Shown here in pieces: positions 35,033-44,746 of a stretch of 64,000 nt of DNA (the first letter of the stretch is position 1; each line of letters opens with the position of its first letter). A program made the position numbers and the translations under genes. Under the pieces are notes generated by a model. That model did not search any database. It was given only the letters and a program-made list of their open reading frames with translations, and had not been told where the DNA came from. The stretch comes from LMUY01 sp964247705 (GTDB taxonomy: Bacteria > Pseudomonadota > Alphaproteobacteria > Acetobacterales > Acetobacteraceae). The stretch is from positions 50,831 through 114,830 of the forward strand of contig CAXTVQ010000006.1 of the NCBI GenBank assembly GCA_964247705.1, read 5' to 3'.

Positions 35033-35143
35033 GAGGCTCATGCCGGGCAATCCCCCGCTGGTTGCCGAACCGGACGTAGCCGGCCTGGAGCGGTCGGTTG
35101 CGGTTCATGTCGGCGTGCTAGGGCTCAGCGTGGGATGGAGCAG

Positions 35144-36205
35144 CTAGCCTGCCCGTGATCCTGTTGCATCCGGGGCCGCCGTGACGGATCCCTCCGTGCC
35201 GACCGGGCAGGAAGTGGCCAGCGAACCAGCCGGCAAGGCGACGACTAGGGTGTCCGGCGGCTCCATCACGCCTGCGGACGCGCGTACGGTTCCGGTCATC
35301 GGGGGCAGGTTCGGCATCACGACACGCACCGTCTGACCAGCCTGCAGCGCGGTAGCGTGTCCAACGGTCAGGAACGCGCGGTCGCAATCCTGCAGGCGCA
35401 CCAGCGCGGCACCGGCGGCGAGGTCGGCGCCCGGCACCGTTTCCACCGAACGGATCACGCCGTGGACGCCCGCCTGGATGGTCCGGTCCGGCCCGTCAGC
35501 TTGGTCTACATGGAGGGTCAGCAAGGGGGAGTCTGGCCTGACGATCTGGCCCGCGGTGGCGGGGACCGTCATCACCCGGCCGGCGACCTTGGCACGGACC
35601 ACCAACATCGGGGCGTTGAACACGGCCGAGACGCCGCTGCCGTCGCCCGAAACGAGCTGCACCAGGGCAGTCACGGCAGCCACGGCCAGGATCACACCCA
35701 ATCCACCGAGTGCCGCGCGCCTGCCCAGCCGCACCCGCGGCAAGCGTGGTAATGCCGGTACGCCGAACCGGCGGACCGGACGCCGAGCCGGTGGTTCGAG
35801 CAGCCGGTGCTCATAGGCCGGCGCCACGTCGGTCATACCCTGCGGCGAGTCCTGGTCCAGCAGTTCGGACGGTTCATTGAAACCGGCCACGGGCGCTTGG
35901 TCGGAAACCGGGTGCTCCGGCATTTCTGGCGGAAGGAACGGCGACGCCAGGTCATGGATCACTATGGGTTCGGGCGCTGCTTCGACTGGCAAATCCGCGG
36001 GGTGAGCCGGCTCGGCATCCCAGTGCGGGAACCACGTTACGGCAACCCAGGCGGGTGCATCCGCCGTGGTAGGCCCAACCAGATGGAGCTCGATGGCGGC
36101 GGGATGGCGCTCGAAGATGACGGACGGCGCTGTGAGGGCGAACGCGTCGGCTATGCCTGGGATGCGGTCGATCTCGTGGTGCAAGTCCCTATCGCTCCGG
36201 CGCAT
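35144..36205 (-). CDS. Membrane-anchored HlyD-like barrel-sandwich protein, hypothetical
   Basis: A 353-residue protein of no named family. The first 160 residues are Pro/Glu-rich and probably cytoplasmic. A single hydrophobic helix lies at about 166-186 (GGLGVILAVAAVTALVQLV), after a basic stretch. The C-terminal part resembles the lipoyl/barrel-sandwich fold of HlyD adaptors (MLVVRAKVAGRVMTV, PGADLAAGAALVRLQD). It could be a periplasmic adaptor for a transporter or a polysaccharide-export component, but no partner lies next to it. Confidence 0.6.
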   Translation of the reverse strand: MRRSDRDLHHEIDRIPGIADAFALTAPSVIFERHPAAIELHLVGPTTADAPAWVAVTWFPHWDAEPAHPADLPVEAAPEPIVIHDLASPFLPPEMPEHPVSDQAPVAGFNEPSELLDQDSPQGMTDVAPAYEHRLLEPPARRPVRRFGVPALPRLPRVRLGRRAALGGLGVILAVAAVTALVQLVSGDGSGVSAVFNAPMLVVRAKVAGRVMTVPATAGQIVRPDSPLLTLHVDQADGPDRTIQAGVHGVIRSVETVPGADLAAGAALVRLQDCDRAFLTVGHATALQAGQTVRVVMPNLPPMTGTVRASAGVMEPPDTLVVALPAGSLATSCPVGTEGSVTAAPDATGSRAG

Positions 36206-36319
36206 GCAGGCGGCGTTAGCGAGCAGTCATCGGAGCGTCAAGCCGGGTGCCGGATAAGGGCGTCGAGCCGATGGCGTAAGACTTGCGTGCCGGGTAATCC
36301 CTCGCGGAGTTCGCATCCT

Positions 36320-37948
36320 TTGACCGTTCTACTTCCTCGCCGCCTTGTCCTCGCCGGCGCCGCCGGGATGGCTGCCGCCGGGCCAGCCCCCAGCCGCGCC
36401 CAGCCCTCGCCCGGTAAGCCAGGGACAGCCAAATCGCTCAACTACGGGATCTCGATGGCCGACATCCCGCTGACGACGGGGCAGCCCGATCGCGGCGCCG
36501 GCGCCTACCAGTTCACCGGGCTCACCCTCTACGACCCGCTGGTCGCCTGGCAACTCGACATCGCGGACCGGCCTGGCAAGCTGATCCCGGGTCTGGCCAC
36601 ACGCTGGCAGACCGACCCGGCGGACCCTCGCCAATGGACCTTCACCTTGCGGCAGGGTGTCACGTTCCACGATGGGTCCGCGTTCGATGCCGACGCCGTG
36701 GTGTGGAACCTGGACAAGGTGCTGAACCCGCAAGCGCCGCAGTTCGACAACCGGCAGGCGGCACAGGTGAAGCCGCGGCTCCCCTCGGTCGCATCCTGGC
36801 GCAAGCTCGACGCGGGCACGGTACAGATCACCACGAAGGCGGTGGACGCGCTGTTCCCCTACCAGATGCTATGGTTCCTGATCTCGTCGCCGGCGCAGTA
36901 CGCCAAGCTCGGCGGCAGTTGGGAGAAGTTCGCCTTCGCCCCCTCCGGCACGGGGCCGTTCAAGCTCGCGACGCTGGTGCCGCGCGCGCGGGTGGAACTG
37001 GTGCGCAACGAGGGCTACTGGGACCGCACGCGCCTTGCCAAGCTCGACCGGCTGACGCTGACCTGCGTGCCGGAGGATCTGACCCGGGCCAATGCGCTGC
37101 TGTCCGGGCAGGTGGACCTGATCGAGACGCCGGCGCCCGATGCCGTCCCGCAGCTCAAGGCCGGGGGCGCGCGCATCGTCGGCAACGTGACGCCGCACGT
37201 ATGGAACTACCACCTGTCGCTGGCGGAGGGCTCCCCCTGGCGCGACCTCCGGCTGCGCCGGGCCGCGAACCTGGCCGTGGACCGGGACGGCGTGGTCGAG
37301 CTGATGGGCGGGCTGGCCAAGCCGGCGGTGGGGCAGGTGGACCCGGCGAGCCCGTGGTTCGGCAACCCGGCGTTCAAGATCACGACGGACATGGATGCGG
37401 CGCGCAAGCTGATGTCGGATGCCGGGTTCAGCAAATCCAACCCGGTGCGCACCAAGTTCCTCGTGCCCACCGGCGGCAGCGGCCAGATGCTGTCCATGCC
37501 GATCAACGAGTTCATCCAGCAGGGGTGGACCGAGATCGGGCTGCAGGTCGAGTTCGAGCCGGTGGAGCTCGAGGTCGCCTACACGGCCTGGCGCAAGGGG
37601 GCCGCCGATCCGTCGCTGAAGGGCGTCACGGCAAGCAACATCGCCTATGTCACGTCGGACCCGTTCTACGCACTGATCCGGTTCTACAGCAGCAAGCAGA
37701 TGGCTCCGGTAGGGGTGAACTGGAGCGGCTACAAGAACGTGGAGGTGGACGCGTTGTGCGACCAGGTGAGCGCCAGCTTCGACCCGGCGGAGCAGGACCG
37801 GCTGTGCGCGCAGATCCACGAGCGGGTGGTGAACGATGCGGTGCAGGTCTGGGTGGTGCACGACACCAATCCGCACGCGCTGTCCACGCGTGTCGCCGGC
37901 TACACGCAGGCCCAGCATTGGTTTCAGGACCTGACGACGCTGTCCTGA
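36320..37948 (+). CDS. ABC transporter substrate-binding protein, family 5
   Basis: About 542 residues. TTG 36320 is proposed as start because GGAG lies 10 bases upstream and the signal peptide (LLPRRLVLAGAAGMAAAGPAPSRAQ) then begins properly; GTG 36287 is an alternative. Family 5 features include FTLRQGVTFHDGSAFDADAVVWNLDKVLN and GTGPFKLATLVPRARVELVRNEGYW. It binds peptides or related solutes in the periplasm. No transporter subunits lie beside it. Confidence 0.82.
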   Translation: MTVLLPRRLVLAGAAGMAAAGPAPSRAQPSPGKPGTAKSLNYGISMADIPLTTGQPDRGAGAYQFTGLTLYDPLVAWQLDIADRPGKLIPGLATRWQTDPADPRQWTFTLRQGVTFHDGSAFDADAVVWNLDKVLNPQAPQFDNRQAAQVKPRLPSVASWRKLDAGTVQITTKAVDALFPYQMLWFLISSPAQYAKLGGSWEKFAFAPSGTGPFKLATLVPRARVELVRNEGYWDRTRLAKLDRLTLTCVPEDLTRANALLSGQVDLIETPAPDAVPQLKAGGARIVGNVTPHVWNYHLSLAEGSPWRDLRLRRAANLAVDRDGVVELMGGLAKPAVGQVDPASPWFGNPAFKITTDMDAARKLMSDAGFSKSNPVRTKFLVPTGGSGQMLSMPINEFIQQGWTEIGLQVEFEPVELEVAYTAWRKGAADPSLKGVTASNIAYVTSDPFYALIRFYSSKQMAPVGVNWSGYKNVEVDALCDQVSASFDPAEQDRLCAQIHERVVNDAVQVWVVHDTNPHALSTRVAGYTQAQHWFQDLTTLS

Positions 37949-37985
37949 ACGGCATCACCCGTCTGTACCAGGGTGAGGACGCAAG

Positions 37986-39353
37986 CTAGTCCTCCGACAG
38001 CTCGACCTCGATCCGGTTCCGTCCCTGGTGCTTCGCGCGGTACAGCGCACGATCCGCGGCGCCGAGCAGCGCTTCGGACGTGACGTCCAGCCGCGTGCTG
38101 CGCGAAACGCCCACGCTGACCGTGAGGCGGTGTGCCGTGTCCGCCTCCGGCATGAAGTTCATGCCCTGGATCGCGACCCGCAGCCGCTCGGCCGCGCGCA
38201 CCGCATCGCTCGCGGATGCGCCCGACATGACGACGACGAACTCCTCGCCGCCGTAGCGGGCCAGGCTGTCGAACACCCGGGTGCGGTTGCGCAGCATGTC
38301 AGCCACTTGCTTGAGCACCTGGTCCCCGGTGGCGTGGCCCCAGCGGTCGTTCACCATCTTGAAGTGGTCGATGTCGATCATCATCACGACGATCCCGGCC
38401 GGTTGTCCGGCCGACAGCAACCCGCCGAGGTGGCGCATCAGGTAGCGGTGATTGTACAACCCGGTCAGCGGGTCGGTCAGCGCCAGTTCGAGCGCGTGGC
38501 CCAGATCGGCGCGGAGCCGGTCCTGGTAGAACTTGCGCCGGATCTGGTTGCGCGCCCGCACCCGCAATTCGTTCTCGTCCACCGGACGCAGCACCCAGTC
38601 GTTAGCGCCGAGGTCGAAGCCGCGCAGCAGCCGGTCGTGCTGCTCGGGTTCGGCGACCAGCAGGAGCGGGATCTCCATCGTCGCCCGTTCGGCGCGGAGC
38701 CGTGAGGCCAGGCGCAGCGGGTCATCCCCGGCGATGGACAGGCTGAGCACGATGAGGTCGAAGCTGATGGCGTCCGACATCGAGAGCGCCTCGCTCTCGG
38801 ACCGGGCCCGCGCCGGGATGATGCCTTCGCGCGACAGCGCCTCCTGCGCGTTCAGCGCTCCCAGATCCCAATCGTCCACCACCAACGCCCGCGCGCCCGC
38901 CACGGAAAACTCCTGCCGCGGGCCGTTCGACAGCCCGAGCGCCTGCGCCGTATCGCCACGCACCTGCCATTCGTCCAGCAGCCGCTTCAGCCGGACCAGG
39001 CCGCGCACCCGGGCCAGCAACGTGTCGTACTCGAGCGGCTTGGTGAGGAAATCGTCCGCGCCCACCTCGAGCCCATGCAGGCGCTCTGTGGCGTCCCCGA
39101 GGGCGGTGACCATCACGACGGGGATGTGCGTCGTCATGTTGTCCGCCTTCAGCCGGCGGCAGGTCTGGTAGCCGTCCAGCCCGGGCATCATCACGTCAAG
39201 CAGGATCAGGTCGGGCTGCCACGAGTGGGCCAGGCGGAGCGCCTCGAAACCATCCTGCGCCGTTTCGACCTGATAGTACTCCGCCACCAGCTTTGCCTGA
39301 AGCAGCTTGGTGTTCGCCGGCACGTCATCGACAATGAGAATTCGGGCAGTCAT
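37986..39353 (-). CDS. pleD: PleD-like response regulator diguanylate cyclase
   Basis: 455 residues in three domains. The first receiver (about 1-120) has the phosphoryl-acceptor Asp53 in LLDVMMPG and Lys in LTKPLEY. The second receiver (about 150-275) is degenerate, lacking the Asp, as in PleD. The GGDEF domain (about 290-455) has the active site RYGGEEFVVV and the inhibitory I-site RVFD five residues before. It makes cyclic di-GMP when phosphorylated and controls the motile-to-sessile switch. ATG 39353 is the first that gives a PleD-like N-terminus and length. A flagellin gene lies 16 kb away, but nothing links them. Confidence 0.92.
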   Translation of the reverse strand: MTARILIVDDVPANTKLLQAKLVAEYYQVETAQDGFEALRLAHSWQPDLILLDVMMPGLDGYQTCRRLKADNMTTHIPVVMVTALGDATERLHGLEVGADDFLTKPLEYDTLLARVRGLVRLKRLLDEWQVRGDTAQALGLSNGPRQEFSVAGARALVVDDWDLGALNAQEALSREGIIPARARSESEALSMSDAISFDLIVLSLSIAGDDPLRLASRLRAERATMEIPLLLVAEPEQHDRLLRGFDLGANDWVLRPVDENELRVRARNQIRRKFYQDRLRADLGHALELALTDPLTGLYNHRYLMRHLGGLLSAGQPAGIVVMMIDIDHFKMVNDRWGHATGDQVLKQVADMLRNRTRVFDSLARYGGEEFVVVMSGASASDAVRAAERLRVAIQGMNFMPEADTAHRLTVSVGVSRSTRLDVTSEALLGAADRALYRAKHQGRNRIEVELSED

Positions 39354-39472
39354 TCGGCATCGCTTCCAGGTGCCCGGCGCGCCGCTCGGCGTCGGCTCAC
39401 CATGATATAGGGAGCAGAGGGTTGCGGGAAGCAGCCGTGAGGGACCTTTCATCACGATCACGGCTAAGCTAA

Positions 39473-39540
39473 TTCAACACGCAGGCTACAGTGTTGATGA
39501 AGCAAAGTGACAGATCGATGAAGCAAATGTTTCAACACGC
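39473..39540. repeat. Cluster of short repeats around the start of the PmtA-like gene
   Basis: The 10-mer TTCAACACGC occurs at 39473-39482 and 39531-39540. The 11-mer GATGAAGCAAA occurs at 39496-39506 and again 21 bp later at 39517-39527. GTGTTGA (39491-39497) is an inverted partner of TCAACAC at 39532-39538. This may be a control region, in which case the true start codon of the gene could lie further downstream. Confidence 0.35.
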
Positions 39541-40138
39541 TTCGAACCGCGCAGTAGTACAGGCATCCCGGCCCGCGAAAGATGGCGAAGGTTTCAGGTT
39601 GTTCTTGAAGCGTTGGGTCGCAAATCCGCTGCAAATGGGTTCGGTCGTGCCGTCCTCGCCAGCTTTGTGCCGCCGGGTCGCCGCCCAGATACGGCGTGCT
39701 CCGGACGAGATCGTCTTGGAGCTTGGTGCGGGCACGGGCGTGATCTCGCGCGCGCTGATCGAAGGCGGCGTCCCGGCCAGCCGGCTGTTCACGCTGGAAA
39801 TCGTGCCCTCCATGGCACGGCATCTGCAGCATCTGCTTCCCGGGGCAAACGTGCTGACCGGCGACGCGCGGCTGATTGCGTCGCTGCTGCCGCAAATGTG
39901 GCACGGTAGGGTCGGGACCGTCGTTTGCGGAATCCCGCTAGTGCTGCTGCCGCTGGCCGAGCAACGGCGTTTCATCGATGCCATCGAGGCAGTCGCGCCC
40001 GGCCGTGGATTTCTGCACTACAGCTATTGCGTCACGTCGCCGCTGCCGTGGCGCAAGCATGGGTTGATCGCAACGCGCGAAGCCTGGACGCCGCTGAATA
40101 TCCCGCCCGCCAGCGTCTGGCGCTATACACCCCGGTAA
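39497..40138 (+). CDS. PmtA-like phospholipid N-methyltransferase
   Basis: A protein of about 213 residues with the SAM-binding motif VLELGAGTGVISRALI near residues 72-88 and the membrane-lipid-interaction stretch FRLFLKRWVANPLQMGSVVPSS before it. This pattern matches phosphatidylethanolamine N-methyltransferases, which convert PE to phosphatidylcholine at the inner face of the membrane. The start is uncertain: ATG 39497 is used, and Met codons at 39518 and 39527 are also possible. Two direct repeats overlap the start area. Confidence 0.75.
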   Translation: MKQSDRSMKQMFQHASNRAVVQASRPAKDGEGFRLFLKRWVANPLQMGSVVPSSPALCRRVAAQIRRAPDEIVLELGAGTGVISRALIEGGVPASRLFTLEIVPSMARHLQHLLPGANVLTGDARLIASLLPQMWHGRVGTVVCGIPLVLLPLAEQRRFIDAIEAVAPGRGFLHYSYCVTSPLPWRKHGLIATREAWTPLNIPPASVWRYTPR

Positions 40139-40144
40139 ACGGGG

Positions 40145-40351
40145 TCAGTCGACGGCGACCATCACGTCGCTCGCCTTGACGACGGCGCTGGCCGCCATGC
40201 CGTCCTTCAGGCCGAGTTCATCCACCGCCTCGTTGGTGATCGCCGCCGTCACGATCGTGCCGCCGACGTCGATCCGCACGTGGGCTGTCGTGGCCCCGCG
40301 CTGGACGGACACGATCTTGCCAGAAAGCACGTTGCGGGCGCTGATCCTCAT
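40145..40351 (-). CDS. Mop/TOBE-domain molybdopterin-binding protein
   Basis: A 68-residue Mop protein, ISARNVLSGKIVSVQRGATTAHVRIDVGG near the start and a full TOBE-like beta-barrel. These small proteins bind molybdate or tungstate and buffer it in the cytoplasm, or act as the Mo-sensing part of transporters. It is placed convergently after the methyltransferase gene. The Cox-like FeS/FAD pair at 47489 is a molybdoenzyme relative but is not adjacent. Confidence 0.85.
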   Translation of the reverse strand: MRISARNVLSGKIVSVQRGATTAHVRIDVGGTIVTAAITNEAVDELGLKDGMAASAVVKASDVMVAVD

Positions 40352-40560
40352 GGAACCTGTCTTTCACGAAAGTCCGGTCGCTTTAACGCGATCCGATGAC
40401 GGGGCATAGGTTTGCACGGAGGCGGGATGGCTATTCGCCAGGCGCTCCAATCCAGCACGCATTTGCGGCGGTGCAAAAATCTTCTGGCGCATGGAACCCA
40501 CCTGTTTCACTGTCTCATACCGTCTGTGCATAACAGCCTTGTGTCTGGAGGTTCTCTCGC

Positions 40561-41796
40561 ATGATTACCCGCCGTTCCGCCGCCCAACTCCTGGCCGGCA
40601 CAGCTATCGCATCGTCGTTTGGCGGGACCGCTGCATGGGCCGCCGACAAGACCCTCGAGATCGGCATTAACTTTTCCTTGACGGGCGGCGACGCCGATAG
40701 CGCCACCCACATGCGCGATGGCGCGCTGATGGCCATCGACGAGGCGAACCAGAAGGGCACCGTCAAGGGCTACAAGCTCTCGCCGTTGGTGCTGGACGAC
40801 GCCACGGCCACAGCCGGCCAATATGACCCGGCGCAGGCCGCGACCAACGCGCGCAAATTCGTCTCGGACCGCTCGGTCGTCGCCACCGTCGGCCCGCAGA
40901 TGAGCGGCGCCGGCAAGGCGATGGCGCCGATCCTGAGCCAGGGCAACCTCGCGATCATCACGCCGTCCGCCACCAACCCGGACCTGACGGATCCGAAGTT
41001 CGCGGCGCAATACCGGCCGGCGGGGAAGGCGATCTTCTTCCGCACCGTCACCACGGACGCGTTCCAGGGCCCCAACATGGCGGATTTCTTCGCCGAGAAG
41101 CTGGGCGTGAAGGCGATCTACATCCTCGATGACCAGGGCGCCTATGGCGTGGGCCTGGCCGACGCCTTCCAGAAGCGCATCGCCGACAAGGGCGTGAAGG
41201 TCCTCGGCCGCGACCAGCTCGACCCGAAGAACGCGGACTACTCGTCGATCCTGACCAAGATCAAGTCGATGAACGCGGACAGCCTGTATTACGGCGGCGT
41301 CGGCACCGCCGGCGTGAAGCTGATCAAGCAGAGCTACGAGATCCTGCCCGACATCAAGAAGGGCGGTGGCGACGGGCTGTACGGCGCAGACCTGCTGAAA
41401 GGCGCCGGCTTCCCCGCAATGCAGGGCTGGTACGCGACCATCGCCTCGCCGCATTTGGTCGGCGATACCAAGCTTGCGGCCTGGATCAAGGCCTTCAAGG
41501 CCAAATACAACTACGCGCCCGACGACTACACCATCACCTCGTACGACGCGGCCCAGGTCATCGTGCAGGCCATCGAGAAGATCGCGGCGACCGGCAAGCC
41601 CGTCAACCGCGACTCCGTGCGCGACGCGATCCAGAGCGGCAAGTTCACCACCCTCCAGGGCGCGGTGAGCTTCGACCCGAACGGCGACATCGAGAGCAAG
41701 ATCGTGAGCGTCTTCCAGTGCCAGAAGGACGATAGCCTGCCGCTCGACGACGTGAGCGCGCAGTTCAAATACGTGGGCGTGGCGCCGACCAGCTGA
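40561..41796 (+). CDS. Branched-chain amino acid ABC transporter substrate-binding protein
   Basis: A 411-residue Leu/Ile/Val-type periplasmic binding protein (Peripla_BP_6). The signal peptide ITRRSAAQLLAGTAIASSFGGTAAWAA has twin arginines and ends at AWAA. The mature part begins with the family-typical EIGINFSLTGGDADSATHMRDG and contains the two-lobe hinge region. It starts a complete Liv operon. The true substrate may be a branched-chain amino acid, an amide or another small metabolite. Confidence 0.88.
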   Translation: MITRRSAAQLLAGTAIASSFGGTAAWAADKTLEIGINFSLTGGDADSATHMRDGALMAIDEANQKGTVKGYKLSPLVLDDATATAGQYDPAQAATNARKFVSDRSVVATVGPQMSGAGKAMAPILSQGNLAIITPSATNPDLTDPKFAAQYRPAGKAIFFRTVTTDAFQGPNMADFFAEKLGVKAIYILDDQGAYGVGLADAFQKRIADKGVKVLGRDQLDPKNADYSSILTKIKSMNADSLYYGGVGTAGVKLIKQSYEILPDIKKGGGDGLYGADLLKGAGFPAMQGWYATIASPHLVGDTKLAAWIKAFKAKYNYAPDDYTITSYDAAQVIVQAIEKIAATGKPVNRDSVRDAIQSGKFTTLQGAVSFDPNGDIESKIVSVFQCQKDDSLPLDDVSAQFKYVGVAPTS

Positions 41797-41806
41797 GCCC
41801 CGCCGC

Positions 41807-42736
41807 ATGACGTCACTCGATCTGCTGGTGCAGCAGACCATCAATGGCGTGAGCCTCGGCGCGATGTATGCCCTCATCGCGCTGGGGTTCACCCTGGTCT
41901 ACGGCATCCTCGAACTCATCAACTTCTCCCATTTCAACGTCTTCATGGTGGGCTCCTTCCTCGCGATGTGGGTGCTGCACGGCTTCGGCGTGCAGGGGCA
42001 GGACACGCTCATGTCCGGCTGGGCGCTGGTCGGCGTGCTTATGGCCGCACTCGGCGTGACGATGATCGGCTCGGGCATACTGGGCGTTGTGATCGAGCGG
42101 CTGTCGCTGCGGCCGTTGCGGGGGGTCAAAGGGCCCTCCGCGATGATCACCACGATCGGCGTGTCCTACATCCTGTTCAACCTGGTGCTCCTGTTCCTGG
42201 GGGCGGACTCCAAGAACTATCCGAACCCGCTGCCGCCGGTGACCTTCGCCATCGGCGGCGCCGTGCTGCGGCTGCGGGAGATCCTGATTTGGATCCTCTC
42301 CCTCGTGCTCATGACGGCACTCTGGGTGTTCACCCGGCGCAGCCGCATGGGCAAGGCGATGCGCGCCACCGCGCAAGACCCGGAGGCCGCCCGCATGATG
42401 GGCGTGGACGTGGACCGGGTGATCATGACCGCCTTCTTCATCGGCTCCGCGCTGGCCGGGGCAGGGGGCATGATCTTCGGCCTCTATTACAATTTCACGA
42501 GCTTCGTCATCGGCTACAGCGCCGGGTTGCGCGCCTTCACCGCCGCGGTGCTGGGCGGCATCGGCAACGTGCCGGGTGCAATGCTGGGGGGCATGATCAT
42601 CGGCCTGATCGAAACGCTGAGCGGGCAAGTGGTGTCCGTGCGCTGGACCGACGTCATCATCTTCTCGCTGCTGGTGCTGGTGCTGGTATTCCGGCCGGCC
42701 GGGCTGCTGGGGCGGATGGCGCCCAACAAGTCATGA
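41807..42736 (+). CDS. livH: Liv-type ABC transporter permease LivH
   Basis: A 309-residue inner-membrane permease of the branched-chain amino acid class with about eight helices. Typical segments are GVSLGAMYALIALGFTLVYGILELINFSHF and the GxxxxDxxxA-like loop MRATAQDPEAARMMGVDVDRV, which contacts the ATPase. Its stop overlaps the next gene by 4 bases. It follows the binding-protein gene by 10 bases. Confidence 0.93.
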   Translation: MTSLDLLVQQTINGVSLGAMYALIALGFTLVYGILELINFSHFNVFMVGSFLAMWVLHGFGVQGQDTLMSGWALVGVLMAALGVTMIGSGILGVVIERLSLRPLRGVKGPSAMITTIGVSYILFNLVLLFLGADSKNYPNPLPPVTFAIGGAVLRLREILIWILSLVLMTALWVFTRRSRMGKAMRATAQDPEAARMMGVDVDRVIMTAFFIGSALAGAGGMIFGLYYNFTSFVIGYSAGLRAFTAAVLGGIGNVPGAMLGGMIIGLIETLSGQVVSVRWTDVIIFSLLVLVLVFRPAGLLGRMAPNKS

Positions 42737-44745
42737 GCGCACTCGTGGCCTCGCTGCGTCGCCCGTTCGTGAACCCCACGCCCCGCACGCGCAGCATCTT
42801 CGTCTGCGTCGTGGCCCTGCTCGCCATGGCGTTCCCGCTGATCAACGGCGACGACGCGGACATCGACTCGGCTGCCAACGCCCTGTCCTACGCGGCCCTC
42901 GCCCTCGGGCTGAACATCGTCGTCGGCATGGCCGGGCTGCTGGACCTCGGCTACGCGGCCTTCTTCGCCATCGGCGCCTACTGCTACGGCGTGCTGTCGT
43001 CGTTCCAGTTGCAGCCCGAATGGTCCAGCTTCTGGGAGCCGTTCGCGACCCTCGGCCTGGTCACCCGCATTCCCGGGCCCGGCACCGTGGACGTGGTGCA
43101 CACGACACTCTCCTTCTGGCTCGGCATCCCGCTCTCGGGCGCGCTGGCGGCGGCCTGCGGCATCGTGTTCGGCGCGCCGACCCTACGACTGCGCGGCGAC
43201 TACCTTGCCATCGTGACGCTCGGGTTCGGCGAGATCGTTCCCATCGTCGCCCGCAACTGGACGTCCGTCACCAACGGCGCCATGGGCCTGAACGGCGTCG
43301 CTCCGCCCAGCCTGGCCGGCACCAGCTTCGGCGTGGACGCGCTGCCGTACTACTACGTGATCGTGGCCATGGTCGCCGCGATGATCTTCATCAGCACCCG
43401 GCTGCGCGACAGCCGCATCGGCCGCGCCTGGATGGCCATCCGCGAGGACGAGATCGCCGCCGGCGCGATGGGCGTGAACCTGGTGCGCTACAAGCTGCTG
43501 GCCTTCGCCATCGGCGCGTCCTTCGCCGGCATGACGGGCACGTTCTACGTGGCCAAGCTGCAGACCGCGACGCCCGAGATGTTCGGCTTCCCCGTCTCCG
43601 TCATGATCCTGGTCATGGTCGTGCTGGGCGGCATGGGCAGCGTTTGGGGCGTCGTGCTGGGCGCCATGATCCTGCAACTGCTGCAGAGCTGGTTCCTGCA
43701 GGACCTCACCCAGTGGCTTCACGCGTTCGGCGAGCTCATCGGCAACAACGCCTTGCAGCAGGTGGACCTGACGCAATCCATCGAGCTGATCTTCGGCATC
43801 ATCCTCGTCGTCATGATGCTTTACCGCCGTGACGGCCTCATCCCCGCCCATCGCAAGACCGCGGCCCTGACCTTCGAGCAGCAGCACGCGACCGTCCAGC
43901 GCGTGTCCACCATCACGCTGCCCGGCATCACGCCCCCTGACCTGCGCGGCCGCCCCTTGCTCGAGATCAGCGACGTCACCGTCCGTTTCGGCGGCTTGGT
44001 CGCGCTCAACAAGATGACGCTGACCGTTCCGGACGGCGGCGTGCTGGCGGTGATCGGTCCGAACGGCTCCGGCAAATCCACGTTGTTCAACGTCATCACC
44101 GGGCTCACCCCCGCCGCCTCCGGCAGCATCCGCTTCGGCGGCAAAGAACTCACCGGCCTACCCCCCCATCAGATCCTGCAGGCCGGGCTCGCCCGCACGT
44201 TCCAGAACATCCGCCTGTTCCCGAACCTCTCGGTGATGGACAACGCCCTGGTCGGCGCCCATCACCGCCTGCGCAGCGGCCCGGTCCGGTCCATCCTCCG
44301 CCTCCCCCTCACCCGGCGTGAGGAGAGGGAGGCGCGCGAGCGGGTGATGGAGATCCTCGCCCTGTTCGGCAACCGCCTGCTCCCCCGCGTGGACCAACCC
44401 GTCAGCGCACTGTCCTACGCCAACCGCCGCCGGGTGGAGATCGCCCGAGCGCTTGCCTCGGGCCCCCGCCTGCTGATGCTGGACGAGCCCACCGCCGGCA
44501 TGAACCCGGCCGAAACCATGGAGCTTGCCGAACAGCTCAAGCAGCTTCACACGCTCGGCCTGACCATCCTGGTGATCGAGCACAAGCTGGACGTGGTGGT
44601 CCGCCTGGCCGACACCGTGGTGGTGCTGGATCACGGCGTGAAACTGACGGAGGGCCTCCCCGACGAGGTCCGCCGCAACGAGGCCGTGCTGGACGCCTAT
44701 CTCGGCCGCAGCCACTCGGCCGTGGAGAGCATCGCCGTTGCCTGA
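42733..44745 (+). CDS. livM-livG: Fused LivM permease-LivG ATPase
   Basis: A 670-residue fusion. Residues 1-390 are a LivM permease (GLNIVVGMAGLLDLGYAAFFAIGAY and RAWMAIREDEIAAGAMGVNLV). Residues about 415-670 are a LivG ATPase with Walker A GPNGSGKST, signature LSYANRRRVEIARAL and Walker B LLMLDEPTAGM, followed by the H-loop HKLDVVV. ATG 42733 overlaps the livH stop. The single polypeptide replaces the two usual subunits, and the ATPase would dimerise with LivF. Confidence 0.93.
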   Translation: MSALVASLRRPFVNPTPRTRSIFVCVVALLAMAFPLINGDDADIDSAANALSYAALALGLNIVVGMAGLLDLGYAAFFAIGAYCYGVLSSFQLQPEWSSFWEPFATLGLVTRIPGPGTVDVVHTTLSFWLGIPLSGALAAACGIVFGAPTLRLRGDYLAIVTLGFGEIVPIVARNWTSVTNGAMGLNGVAPPSLAGTSFGVDALPYYYVIVAMVAAMIFISTRLRDSRIGRAWMAIREDEIAAGAMGVNLVRYKLLAFAIGASFAGMTGTFYVAKLQTATPEMFGFPVSVMILVMVVLGGMGSVWGVVLGAMILQLLQSWFLQDLTQWLHAFGELIGNNALQQVDLTQSIELIFGIILVVMMLYRRDGLIPAHRKTAALTFEQQHATVQRVSTITLPGITPPDLRGRPLLEISDVTVRFGGLVALNKMTLTVPDGGVLAVIGPNGSGKSTLFNVITGLTPAASGSIRFGGKELTGLPPHQILQAGLARTFQNIRLFPNLSVMDNALVGAHHRLRSGPVRSILRLPLTRREEREARERVMEILALFGNRLLPRVDQPVSALSYANRRRVEIARALASGPRLLMLDEPTAGMNPAETMELAEQLKQLHTLGLTILVIEHKLDVVVRLADTVVVLDHGVKLTEGLPDEVRRNEAVLDAYLGRSHSAVESIAVA

Positions 44746-44746
44746 C

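Noticed and set aside
35040..35147. 35-residue frame after phnM with AGGAGG upstream
   Set aside because: The spacing to ATG is only 3 bases, and the frame runs into the opposite gene. There is no recognisable motif.
44300..44335. Palindrome-like CCCCTC/GAGGGG stretch inside livG
   Set aside because: It falls in conserved coding sequence (the RREE region of LivG) and looks like chance, not an inserted repeat.
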